Below, one piece after another: positions 1-6,141 of a stretch of 8,005 bases of DNA (within the stretch, counting starts at the first letter, position 1; the number at the start of each line of letters is the position of its first letter). Source of the stretch: Clostridia bacterium (lineage in GTDB: Bacteria > Bacillota > Clostridia > Oscillospirales > CAG-272); NCBI GenBank assembly GCA_017451975.1, contig JAFTNI010000097.1, forward strand, positions 1-8,005. The letters run 5' to 3'. Below the pieces are notes generated by a model, which had not been told where the DNA came from, searched no databases, and was given only the letters and a program-made list of their open reading frames with translations. Position numbers and translations under genes: made by a program.

Positions 1-2
1 AT

Positions 3-392
3 GCACTTGTGAAAAGCGGTATTCCAAGAGAGGAGATTTTCCTTACCACAAAGGTATGGATCGAGCATTACGGATACGACGAGTGCCGTGCTTCCGTTTT
101 GGAGTCGCTTCGCAAGTTGAAGATCAAATCCGTGGTTGAATATGTATTCGGTATGCACGCGGAAATGGAAGGCTTGCGCATAGAGCCCTGCTTGCCTCTT
201 TCCTGGGCAGAATGCTCTATTAAGAAGGTATTCCGCGGCTGCACGTATGATATCACCTTCAAGGGTAACGGCGAGGGCGCAGACGTGCTTTCTATGACGG
301 TAAACGGCGAGCCCGTTTGCTACGAAGGCAACATTGTTCCTGCACGCGAGGGCGAAACGCTTAAAATTGAAGTTCTCCTCGGCAAGAAATAA
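3..392 (+). CDS. Chimeric partial ORF: aldo/keto reductase fragment joined in frame to GH94 phosphorylase C-terminus
   Basis: The reading frame is open to the left edge, so the start lies outside the window; the GTG at position 9 is not convincing because the codons before it (Ala-Leu) still fit the family. The first ~38 residues, about 3-125, match the aldo/keto reductase segment after the first beta-alpha unit, with a SGIPREEIFLTTKVW stretch and a following ESLRKLK helix. The expected next strand (xDYIDLxLIHxP) is absent. From about 130 the protein instead reads like the extreme C-terminus of a GH94 glycoside phosphorylase (cellobiose or cellodextrin phosphorylase type): VVEYVFG, GLRIEPCLP and FRGCTYDI, then a small beta-sandwich tail. 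No catalytic residue of either family remains in view, so enzymatic activity is doubtful. It ends at TAA just before a terminator. It could be a pseudogene-like fusion, a recombination product or an assembly misjoin. Family calls are firm; the meaning of the join is not. Confidence 0.8.
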   Translation, partial: ALVKSGIPREEIFLTTKVWIEHYGYDECRASVLESLRKLKIKSVVEYVFGMHAEMEGLRIEPCLPLSWAECSIKKVFRGCTYDITFKGNGEGADVLSMTVNGEPVCYEGNIVPAREGETLKIEVLLGKK

Positions 393-402
393 TAAATAAA
401 AC

Positions 403-430
403 AAAACCGCTTGTGAAAACAAGCGGTTTT
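403..430. terminator. Bidirectional rho-independent terminator between convergent genes
   Basis: A perfect 12-bp stem (AAAACCGCTTGT with ACAAGCGGTTTT) closes a GAAA tetraloop. The A-run on the left arm and T-run on the right arm make it work in both directions. It lies 10 bases after the GH94-tail stop and 7 bases before the end of the DUF3048 lipoprotein gene on the opposite strand, so it most likely serves both. Confidence 0.93.
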
Positions 431-437
431 ACTTTAT

Positions 438-1820
438 TCAGTTGAACGATACCGAGGCGGATATATCGGAATTATCGAGGTAACCGATATACGTCGTGCC
501 GCGCGCAAGCTCGAGCGCGTTGCCTGCTTTGTCTGTAAGAACAAGCTCGGAATTCCACGCGGATTTAGCCCATTTTATTTCCACCGCCTCGCCGCCGTAG
601 AAATAATAGCCCGTGCCGGAGCCCGTAACGGCGGTTGCGGCGGAAACGCCGTTTTTCGTTTGTGCGCTCGTTACGTCGGTGAAAAGGGTGATGACGTTTG
701 TGAAGGCGAGCTGTTTGCCCGTAACGCTGTCTTTATGCGCCGCGCCGTCCTGCGAGCGCAGGTATTTTCCGCTTGATGCATCGTATGCGTACGCTACAGA
801 TTTTTTGCTTACAGAGCCTTCTGCCAAAAGCGTGAGGCTTATATTTTTGGCGGAAACGCCGTTCATAACCTTTTGCGTATCGGGCGCGACGAACCTGAAG
901 GCTTTTGCATCGCCCGCCTTCGTGCCGCCCGCAAGGCTGAAGCAGCTTGAAGAAGAGCCGAGAACGGCCATAAGACCTTCCGTGGTGAGTAGCGTATCGT
1001 AGCCGTTTTCACCGCCGAGGTCGCTGCGCACCACGCCGTCGGTATAATATCCCGCAGCGAGCCCTGCGGCAAGTGTAGCGCTTATCGCGTCGGCGCGTGC
1101 TTTGGAATAATATTTGATTGTGCCGTATTTTGCGCCGCCCTCTGCCGTAAAGCCCACATCGGCGGCGGTATTGATATAGCCGTAAGTGTGCTTTTTGAGC
1201 GATTCATTCCAGCCGCCGCCAAGGCGCGCCGCGGCAACAGAGGTAAAGCTTTCGTCTTTGCCGCCGTGTGCAACAAGCACGGCGTTGTGGCTGCCGATGA
1301 TATCGATATTTTCTGTGTACGCCTCGCGTATATTGCATATAGCGGAAAGCGCGCTGTAATCGGAAATTATCGCCGTAAAGCGGGAAATACCGGGCGAAAC
1401 GAGCGTTTCGTAAACGATATCTGCTTGCGCAAGCCCCGTTTGGTGGGCATAGGAAGCATTGATATTATCTACCACAACGGCGATTGGCTTAAGCCCGCTT
1501 GCGTCGTATTGCGTTCTCAGGCCCGTAAGAGGGTTTATGTAGTTGCCGATATTTTCGGGCGGAGTAAGCGGTGTGCCGCTTGTGGCGGTTGTGGAAAGCG
1601 TGCCGAGTGTGGAAACCGTGCCCGAGGAGCTGCCGCTTTCGGAGGTGCCCAGCGGTGTCTGCGAGTCGCTTGTGCCTATGCCGGGCACGACGTTTTCGCT
1701 TCCGCTTGTGCCGCCCGTGCCGCCTGTTTTCTTATCGCACGAGAGCAGGGAAAGGCTTATGGTAACCACTATTGCAATGGCGAGAAAAACGGGTATAAGT
1801 TGTTTCAGGTTCTTTTTCAT
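438..1820 (-). CDS. DUF3048 (YerB-family) lipoprotein
   Basis: This 460-residue protein is probably anchored outside the membrane. Residues 1-27 form a lipoprotein signal peptide: MKKN basic end, hydrophobic core from about residue 8, and lipobox LLSC with the lipidated Cys at 28. Residues about 29-92 are a Gly/Ser/Thr-rich spacer. The DUF3048 N-terminal domain starts at NPLTGL (96-101), followed by PIAVVVDN, QADIVYETLV and GISRFTAI. The C-terminal part (about 340-450) has the second conserved block with YLRSQDG, FTNVITLF and GSGTGYYF. The family is known from B. subtilis YerB; its biochemical role is not established. Where relatives usually have an IGPVRSAR-like stretch, this protein reads ICNIREAY. 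The start is chosen at 1820 because AAGGAG lies 7 bases upstream; the frame stays open for 38 more codons to 1934 but without a signal peptide or ribosome site there. It has its own promoter and a long leader. Confidence 0.93.
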   Translation of the reverse strand: MKKNLKQLIPVFLAIAIVVTISLSLLSCDKKTGGTGGTSGSENVVPGIGTSDSQTPLGTSESGSSSGTVSTLGTLSTTATSGTPLTPPENIGNYINPLTGLRTQYDASGLKPIAVVVDNINASYAHQTGLAQADIVYETLVSPGISRFTAIISDYSALSAICNIREAYTENIDIIGSHNAVLVAHGGKDESFTSVAAARLGGGWNESLKKHTYGYINTAADVGFTAEGGAKYGTIKYYSKARADAISATLAAGLAAGYYTDGVVRSDLGGENGYDTLLTTEGLMAVLGSSSSCFSLAGGTKAGDAKAFRFVAPDTQKVMNGVSAKNISLTLLAEGSVSKKSVAYAYDASSGKYLRSQDGAAHKDSVTGKQLAFTNVITLFTDVTSAQTKNGVSAATAVTGSGTGYYFYGGEAVEIKWAKSAWNSELVLTDKAGNALELARGTTYIGYLDNSDISASVSFN

Positions 1821-2060
1821 TTTGTTTCTCCTTTGATTTTTGTTTTCCCGAAGCCCCTTGTGCCGGCATTTTGAAGAAAAATAAAAAGATCCACCCCAAA
1901 AACCGTTAATAAGCGCCGCTTTGCTTGAAAGCAATTTCGGGCGGGTGCATACCCTCCCGAAAACCGCGCGTATTTTTACGGGGGGTATGCAACGCCCCGT
2001 ACGGTTATGGAACAGATCTAATGTAAAAAACTTTTGCCGCTAAAAGGCTTCTTTGAATTG
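1821..2060 (-). other. Long (~240 nt) untranslated leader of the DUF3048 lipoprotein gene
   Basis: If transcription starts about 7 bases after the -10 box at 2068-2073, roughly 240 nt precede the ATG. The stretch holds a large hairpin (1938-1999), a small perfect inverted repeat (TTGCTT GA AAGCAA, 1921-1934) and a T-rich segment on the minus strand before the ribosome site. No ORF with a convincing start or protein family lies here. I do not recognise a known riboswitch class. Together with the promoter and the tadA terminator this accounts for the whole gap from 1821 to 2154. Confidence 0.5.
1938..1999 (-). repeat. Large imperfect inverted repeat (hairpin) in the lipoprotein leader
   Basis: The left arm 1938-1959 and right arm 1979-1999 pair over a 19-base loop. 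The core is GCATACCC-CCCG against CGGGGGGTATGC, 12 bp with one bulged base at 1955. A GC-rich outer extension (CGGGCGGG against CGCCCCG) has small bulges. It is not followed by a T-tract in either direction, so it is not a standard terminator. It could be a folded leader RNA, a protein binding site or a dispersed repeat. Confidence 0.7.
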
Positions 2061-2067
2061 TAACCAC

Positions 2068-2096
2068 AGTATAGCACAGGGTATTCCAAAAGTCAA
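2068..2096 (-). promoter_or_regulatory. Sigma-A-type promoter for the DUF3048 lipoprotein gene
   Basis: On the minus strand TTGACT (2091-2096) and TATACT (2068-2073) are separated by exactly 17 bases; each matches consensus at five of six positions. It lies just downstream of the tadA terminator, so the lipoprotein gene is transcribed independently of tadA, with an inferred start near 2061. Confidence 0.8.
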
Positions 2097-2105
2097 ACAG
2101 AAAGA

Positions 2106-2144
2106 AAAGCCTTTTTACGGCACGTTTTACGCCGAAAAGGCTTT
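2106..2144 (-). terminator. Rho-independent terminator after tadA
   Basis: AAAGCCTTTT (2106-2115) pairs with AAAAGGCTTT (2135-2144), and CGGC (2118-2121) with GCCG (2131-2134) after a two-base bulge, leaving a nine-base loop. On the minus strand the stem is followed by a T-rich run (TCTTTCTGTTTG). It lies 10 bases past the tadA stop codon. Confidence 0.82.
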
Positions 2145-2154
2145 CTTATACAAA

Positions 2155-2667
2155 TTAATTGCCGCCCTCTTTGTTATTCGACATCGCATCGCGGAGCTTT
2201 TTGTCGGAACTTTTTTTGGCACGCAATATTTTGAAAAAGTCGGAAAGCAGTGCGGCACATTCCTCTTCGCGCACGCCGTTTACTATTTCTGGCTTGTGGT
2301 TAAGCGGGAAGGAGTTCAAGTCCAGCACTGTGCCGAAAGCGCCCGCTTTCGGGTCTTTCGCGCCGTAAACAACGCGCTTTATGCGCGAATTCACTATAGC
2401 GCCCGCGCACATCGGGCAAGGCTCCAGCGTAACGTAGAGCTCGCATTTGTGGAGCCGCCAGCCGCCAAGCTTTTCGCAGGCGCGGGAAATTGCCGTGACC
2501 TCGGCGTGGCGAATTGCGTTTTTGTCGGTTTCGCGCGTGTTGTAAGCCGCGGCTACAACCTCACCCTCGCAAACAACCACGGCGCCGACGGGCACCTCGG
2601 CAAGCGCAAGCGAGCTTTCTGCCTCTTTCAGCGCAAGCCCCATATAATATTCGAAGTTTTCTTCCAT
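2155..2667 (-). CDS. tadA: tRNA-specific adenosine-34 deaminase
   Basis: TadA is a cytosolic zinc enzyme that deaminates adenosine at the wobble position of tRNA-Arg(ACG) to inosine, allowing one tRNA to read several CGN codons. The 170-residue length is typical. The cytidine/deoxycytidylate deaminase fold signature is complete: zinc ligand His54 and catalytic Glu56 in HAE, and ligands Cys84 and Cys87 in PCPMC. EVPVGAVVV (24-32), Asn43 and the AGAxGTVLDL-like block (about 108-117) also fit. The C-terminus beyond about 150 is a Lys/Asp/Asn-rich tail. The ATG at 2667 is preceded by GGAG with 7-base spacing. It begins 14 bases after the CPBP protease stop, so the two genes are probably cotranscribed, with a terminator right after tadA. 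The residues shown distinguish it well from free-cytosine or guanine deaminases, which lack this exact tRNA-enzyme pattern and length. Confidence 0.96.
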   Translation of the reverse strand: MEENFEYYMGLALKEAESSLALAEVPVGAVVVCEGEVVAAAYNTRETDKNAIRHAEVTAISRACEKLGGWRLHKCELYVTLEPCPMCAGAIVNSRIKRVVYGAKDPKAGAFGTVLDLNSFPLNHKPEIVNGVREEECAALLSDFFKILRAKKSSDKKLRDAMSNNKEGGN

Positions 2668-2681
2668 AGCTTATCTCCGTT

Positions 2682-3536
2682 TCAGATAAAATTCATAAGC
2701 ACTGCGCAGAAAATGTAAACCACCATAGGGAACGTGAGGAAGGCGTAAGACGCGACGTTGCCGTTTTCGCAAACGGCGAAGGCGTTTATTTTCGGCATAA
2801 TAACGTAGCAAGCGCCGAGCGCCGCTATGCAGAGCGCAACGGTAAGAAGCGTCATCGCGTTCAAGTAGTCAAACGGGCTCATTTTCGTGGAAATAAAGGC
2901 GCATATATAGCCAAAGAAATTGTTCGCAAAATGTATTGCCACGGTGTATTTCACAGAACCCGTTTTCAGGTAAACGAAGGCGAGCGCCATGCCGCAGATG
3001 AACGCATACGGGAACGTGTAGAAAGAATAGTGTGCAAGCCCGAAAAGAAGGGCGGAAATTATCGTGGCAAAGGCGCTGCCGTGCAGGGTAAGCTCCGTGC
3101 AGAAAAGCTTTCTGTAAAGCAGCTCCTCGAAAACGGCGGGCACGAGCGCAGAGGCAAATACCGTAAGCAGCGCAGAGAGTATATCTTTATCTTCAAATGT
3201 CTGCGCCGAAGAGGGGAACGCCGCAGAATAGAGCAAGCCGAAAACGAATATGAAAACAAAGCCCGCAAAAGAGAGAAGAATATTGTTTTTTACAGATGCT
3301 CCCTGTGTTTTTTCTATTTTCAAAGGCGCTTCAAAGGAAGTTTTCTGCATATGCACAAAAATAAGCGCAGGCACGCCAAGCCGTACGGCAGAGAAAACGC
3401 CCGAAGCGAGCTTTCTTAAATATAAGTTGGGTATAAAAGCGGGCGAAACCAAAAACGATTGTAAAAACAGAATAAGAACCCCGGCGAAAAGCGAAAGCGC
3501 CATATATTCGGAAGTCCTTTTGGCTCTGTATACCAA
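2682..3536 (-). CDS. CPBP-family (CAAX/Abi-like) intramembrane metalloprotease
   Basis: A very hydrophobic 284-residue protein with about seven or eight membrane segments. It carries the three signature motifs of the CPBP glutamic-type intramembrane protease family: EELLYR (Glu137, Glu138, Arg142), FGLAH (Phe165, His169) and HFANN (His202, Asn206). Bacterial members are linked to peptide processing, bacteriocin self-immunity or membrane protein cleavage; the substrate here is unknown. Start choice is unusual. AAAGGAG at 3546-3552 directly abuts an ATG at 3543-3545, leaving no spacing, while an in-frame TTG at 3534-3536 lies 9 bases after it, a normal distance. I therefore prefer the TTG; the ATG would add three residues. 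A longer frame reaches 3608 but overlaps the predicted promoter. It leads the operon with tadA. Family certain, start and substrate uncertain. Confidence 0.92.
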   Translation of the reverse strand: MVYRAKRTSEYMALSLFAGVLILFLQSFLVSPAFIPNLYLRKLASGVFSAVRLGVPALIFVHMQKTSFEAPLKIEKTQGASVKNNILLSFAGFVFIFVFGLLYSAAFPSSAQTFEDKDILSALLTVFASALVPAVFEELLYRKLFCTELTLHGSAFATIISALLFGLAHYSFYTFPYAFICGMALAFVYLKTGSVKYTVAIHFANNFFGYICAFISTKMSPFDYLNAMTLLTVALCIAALGACYVIMPKINAFAVCENGNVASYAFLTFPMVVYIFCAVLMNFI

Positions 3537-3545
3537 AAAAACCAT

Positions 3546-3552
3546 CTCCTTT
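3546..3552 (-). promoter_or_regulatory. Ribosome binding site deciding the CPBP protease start
   Basis: AAAGGAG on the minus strand is the only good Shine-Dalgarno sequence upstream of this gene. It ends right against an ATG (3545) and sits 9 bases before an in-frame TTG (3536), which argues for TTG initiation. Confidence 0.6.
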
Positions 3553-3579
3553 CGGTAAATATAATAACCTACCGTGTAT

Positions 3580-3608
3580 ATTGTAATATATAAACCCGAA
3601 AAAGGCAA
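3580..3608 (-). promoter_or_regulatory. Candidate promoter of the CPBP-tadA operon
   Basis: On the minus strand TTGCCT (3603-3608) is followed after 17 bases by TACAAT (3580-3585) in an AT-rich stretch. The inferred transcript start near 3573 gives a leader of about 37 nt to the TTG start. Other TATA-like words nearby make the exact -10 uncertain. Confidence 0.55.
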
Positions 3609-3656
3609 TATTTACATTGAAAAGTTTAAGAAAAATTAAGAATTGCGCGGAAAGAG

Positions 3657-3699
3657 GGGCGAATGCCGCCGTGCCCGAGTGCTTGCAAGGCAAGCGCCC
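3657..3699. repeat. GC-rich foldable segment between divergent promoters
   Basis: GTGCTTGC (3679-3686) can pair with GCAAGCGC (3690-3697) over a three-base loop, including one G-T wobble. GGGCG (3657-3661) can alternatively pair with CGCCC (3695-3699). It contrasts with the AT-rich promoter DNA on both sides. No T-tract follows, and it lacks a tRNA T-arm. The role is unknown; an operator is possible. Confidence 0.35.
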
Positions 3700-3710
3700 A
3701 TACTTTATAC

Positions 3711-3739
3711 TTGACAATTCTCTCGTTTTGCGTTAAACT
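3711..3739 (+). promoter_or_regulatory. Promoter of the glycerol-1-phosphate dehydrogenase gene
   Basis: A perfect -35 box TTGACA (3711-3716) is followed after 17 bases by TAAACT (3734-3739), a 4/6 match. The inferred start near 3746 gives a short leader of about 29 nt holding the ribosome site GGGAG (3763-3767), 7 bases before the ATG. Confidence 0.75.
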
Positions 3740-3774
3740 TTATATATAAGGAAAATTTATAAGGGAGAATATTT

Positions 3775-5055
3775 ATGGATCTTAATAAAATTCTTGCGGG
3801 GCTTGAAAACTGCCCTTGCGGTAAAAAACACACGTTCTTTACAAAGGCTATCGAAATCGGCAGCGGTATCACGAAGGATACGGGTAAAATTCTGCGCGAT
3901 AACGGCTTTGAAGATACGCTTCTTCTCGTTGCCGACGAAAACACAATATCCGCTGCAAGCGGTGTGCGCGAAAGCCTTCGCGAAGCAGGCTTTGTGCTCA
4001 AGGAAAAGATTTATGAAAATATGATGTACGCCCGCGCAGAGCAGGTTGAAGAGCTTATCGCTCTTTCCGCAGACGTTGCAGGCATCATTTCCGTCGGCAC
4101 GGGCTCGCTCAACGATATCTGCCGCGTTACGGCATATCAGACGGGCAAAAAGTTCTGCATTTTCGCTACGGCACCCAGCATGGACGGCTTCGCTTCCGAC
4201 ACAGCGCCCATTATAAAAAATAATTTCAAGGAATCCTGGCAGGCGGAGCAGCCGCTTGTTATCATAGGCGATACAAAGGTGCTCGCCGCCGCACCCACAG
4301 AGCTTAAAGCCTCCGGCTTTGGCGATATGGTGGCAAAATACATAGGTCTTGCCGAATGGAAGATAGCAAACCTTCTTATAGGTGAATACTACTGCGAAAA
4401 TATCGCCGCTATCACACAGCAGGCTGTTGATAAAATTTCTGCTCTTGCAGATAAAATTTGCGAAAACAGCGAGGAAGCAGCGGGCGCCGTTATGGAATCG
4501 CTCGTGCTTACGGGCCTTGCAATGAAGCTTGCGGGCTGCTCCCGCCCTGCTTCCGGTGCGGAGCACGTTGTTTCCCACTACCTCGAATGCTACAAGGTAA
4601 ACCGCGGCATCTGGCCCGAGTTCCACGGCAAAAAGGTTGGCGTTGTAACGGTGCTTCTCAACCGCGCTTACCGCAACCTGGCAGAGCGCGTTACGGAGGT
4701 AAACCCCGTGGCAGACCCGACGGATTGGGAGCTTGTTTACTCCAAGTACGATGAATGTATGCTTGCCGACGTCAAGCGCGTTAACACGCCCACTATTACG
4801 GATAAGGTAGACCCTGAAAAGCTCAAGGCTCTCTGGACCGAAATAAGAAAAATTATTTTCGAAACGCTCCCCACCGATGAAAAGCTTATGGCAGATATGA
4901 AGGCGGCGGGCGCGGCTACAACACCCGAAGAGGTTCACGTTGGCGAAGAGCTTCTCGAAAATGCTTTGCGTTTCCACCCGTATATGCGTTACCGCTTGCT
5001 CATAACAAGACTTATGCCTATGCTCGGCCTCGATATTATGGATTTTATGGAATAA
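3775..5055 (+). CDS. sn-glycerol-1-phosphate dehydrogenase (AraM/EgsA family)
   Basis: This cytosolic enzyme family reduces dihydroxyacetone phosphate to sn-glycerol-1-phosphate with NAD(P)H, using a divalent metal (Ni or Zn). Visible features in the 426-residue protein: an N-terminal CPCGKKH block (13-19) seen in bacterial members, IGSG at 28-31, the nucleotide-binding GTGSLND (108-114), TAPSMDGFAS (132-141), and metal-ligand candidates Asp184 in GFGD, His264 in GAEHVVSH and His284 in EFHG. The Asp-His-His spacing (80 and 20 residues) matches the iron-type/glycerol dehydrogenase superfamily. The C-terminal block AATTPEEVHV also fits AraM-type proteins. In B. subtilis, AraM supplies G1P to PcrB for heptaprenylglyceryl phosphate; no PcrB homologue is visible here. 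It has its own promoter and terminator, so it is not cotranscribed with the downstream glycosyltransferase. Plain glycerol dehydrogenase is a less likely alternative because of the SMDG and CxCG features. Confidence 0.92.
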   Translation: MDLNKILAGLENCPCGKKHTFFTKAIEIGSGITKDTGKILRDNGFEDTLLLVADENTISAASGVRESLREAGFVLKEKIYENMMYARAEQVEELIALSADVAGIISVGTGSLNDICRVTAYQTGKKFCIFATAPSMDGFASDTAPIIKNNFKESWQAEQPLVIIGDTKVLAAAPTELKASGFGDMVAKYIGLAEWKIANLLIGEYYCENIAAITQQAVDKISALADKICENSEEAAGAVMESLVLTGLAMKLAGCSRPASGAEHVVSHYLECYKVNRGIWPEFHGKKVGVVTVLLNRAYRNLAERVTEVNPVADPTDWELVYSKYDECMLADVKRVNTPTITDKVDPEKLKALWTEIRKIIFETLPTDEKLMADMKAAGAATTPEEVHVGEELLENALRFHPYMRYRLLITRLMPMLGLDIMDFME

Positions 5056-5062
5056 AAAGCTT

Positions 5063-5093
5063 AAACTCTCCCGAAAGGGAGAGTTTTCTTTTT
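5063..5093 (+). terminator. Rho-independent terminator after G1P dehydrogenase
   Basis: A perfect 10-bp stem (AAACTCTCCC, 5063-5072, with GGGAGAGTTT, 5077-5086) with a GAAA tetraloop runs into TTTTCTTTTT. It begins 7 bases after the stop codon and separates this gene from the operon downstream. Confidence 0.95.
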
Positions 5094-5123
5094 GCCTTAA
5101 GTTTATTTTCAGTTTAGAAAAAT

Positions 5124-5152
5124 TTGATAAAATTTCACAGATATAATGAAAT
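5124..5152 (+). promoter_or_regulatory. Candidate promoter of the GT8-acyltransferase operon
   Basis: A perfect TATAAT lies at 5142-5147 but has no good -35 box at 17 bases. A good -35 box TTGATA (5124-5129) lies 12 bases before it; at normal 17-base spacing it would pair with TGAAAT (5147-5152). Either version would give a leader of roughly 35-40 nt. The region is the only AT-rich promoter-like DNA between the terminator and the gene. Confidence 0.5.
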
Positions 5153-5177
5153 CCAATTTATGACATCACCGTGCAAT

Positions 5178-5184
5178 AAGGAGG
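5178..5184 (+). promoter_or_regulatory. Ribosome binding site deciding a TTG start for the GT8 gene
   Basis: AAGGAGG is a near-perfect Shine-Dalgarno sequence. No in-frame ATG or GTG follows within range; the TTG at 5195 lies 10 bases after it and is the best start. Confidence 0.8.
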
Positions 5185-5194
5185 CAAAAATATT

Positions 5195-6133
5195 TTGTTA
5201 AACCGCGATAATACACTAAAAAAGGAAATTCCCGTTTTCTTCTCGTCAGACGATAATTACATACCGTTTCTAGACGTAGCGATAGCTTCGCTTATAGAAA
5301 ATGCATCAAAATCATATACTTATAGAATAATTATACTTAACACGGGCATTTCTGCAGAGAATATTGCCAAAGTAAAACAGAACGAGCGCCCCGGCTTTTC
5401 CGTGGAATTTCTCGATATTTCCACGGCACTTACAAACGTAAGGGCATATTTCAAAAACGTATATCATTTTTCGATAGTTACTTATTACAGGCTCTTTATA
5501 TCCTCGCTCTTCCCGCAGTACGATAAAATAATTTACCTTGATTGCGACTTGGTTGTTACGGGTGATATATCGGAGCTTTATAATACGGAAATGGGCGAAA
5601 ATATTATTGCCGCCGTTCCCGACCAGAACGTGAAAAACGTAGAGGCGTTCCGCCGATATATCGAAATAGCCATATCCGTAGACCCCGAAAAATACATAAA
5701 TGCGGGCGTTTTGCTCATAAACCTCGATGCATTCAGAAAGAACGAGATAGAAAAAAAGCTTGTAAGGCTTATGACGGCGTTCAATTTCGACCTTGTCGAC
5801 CCCGACCAGGCTTATATAAACTATCTTTGCAAAAATAAAATTCATTTCTTGCCCAACGGTTGGAACAAAATTCCCACCGAGCTCCCCTGCGAGGGTAAAA
5901 AGAACATAGTTCACTATGCGCTTTATAAAAAGCCGTGGCAATATGACGACGTTATCGACGGCGAATATTTCTGGCAGTATGCAAAAAATTCGCCCTTCTG
6001 CGAAGAAATATTGCAGCGCAAGGCGGCGTTTGGCGAAAAGGAAAAGAGAGCAAAGGAAGCTTCTGCCATAGATATTGTGGTGCACGCAGATAAAATAGCG
6101 GCATCTGACTACACCTTTTCGAAAAAGCTTTGA
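5195..6133 (+). CDS. Family 8 glycosyltransferase (GT8, LgtC/GspA-like)
   Basis: GT8 enzymes are retaining, metal-dependent transferases moving a hexose from a UDP-sugar to an acceptor. The 312-residue protein begins with the nucleotide-binding strand IPVFFSSDDNYIPFL (12-26). It has the metal-binding DxD as Asp116-Cys-Asp118 in IIYLDCDLVVTGD, the conserved NAGVLLINL block (169-177), DPDQAYIN (202-209), and the late metal ligand His240 in IVHYA followed by KPW (246-248). About 60 C-terminal residues after this are charged, with no membrane segment, so it probably acts at the cytoplasmic face. Sugar donor and acceptor cannot be read from sequence. It starts with TTG after a strong AAGGAGG. It is followed after 8 bases by a PlsC-like acyltransferase and then a CrtO-like acyltransferase, which points to a lipid-linked acceptor rather than glycogenin-like or cell-wall protein roles. 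Confidence 0.94.
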   Translation: MLNRDNTLKKEIPVFFSSDDNYIPFLDVAIASLIENASKSYTYRIIILNTGISAENIAKVKQNERPGFSVEFLDISTALTNVRAYFKNVYHFSIVTYYRLFISSLFPQYDKIIYLDCDLVVTGDISELYNTEMGENIIAAVPDQNVKNVEAFRRYIEIAISVDPEKYINAGVLLINLDAFRKNEIEKKLVRLMTAFNFDLVDPDQAYINYLCKNKIHFLPNGWNKIPTELPCEGKKNIVHYALYKKPWQYDDVIDGEYFWQYAKNSPFCEEILQRKAAFGEKEKRAKEASAIDIVVHADKIAASDYTFSKKL

Positions 6134-6141
6134 GGTGAAGT

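Noticed and set aside
1188..1874. 228-codon plus-strand frame rich in Cys, Ala and Arg
   Set aside because: It lies antisense to the DUF3048 lipoprotein; its composition simply mirrors the Gly/Ser/Thr/Ala-rich coding of that gene.
1821..1934. N-terminal extension of the DUF3048 lipoprotein frame to 1934
   Set aside because: The downstream ATG at 1820 has a strong ribosome site and begins a proper lipoprotein signal peptide, which the extension would bury.
2053..2718. 221-codon plus-strand frame
   Set aside because: It is antisense to tadA and crosses the lipoprotein promoter and the tadA terminator, so it is not plausible as a gene.
3661..3710. A GTGCCCGAGTG word resembling a tRNA D-arm
   Set aside because: No acceptor stem, anticodon arm or GGTTCRA T-arm follows, so it is not a tRNA gene.
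3757..4977. 406-codon open frame on the minus strand opposite the G1P dehydrogenase
   Set aside because: It is antisense to a clear enzyme gene, has no family features and no ribosome site. Long antisense frames are frequent here because of the codon usage of the real genes.
5312..6085. 257-codon minus-strand frame
   Set aside because: It is antisense to the GT8 gene, whose DxD, NAGVLLINL and His motifs are all intact on the plus strand.
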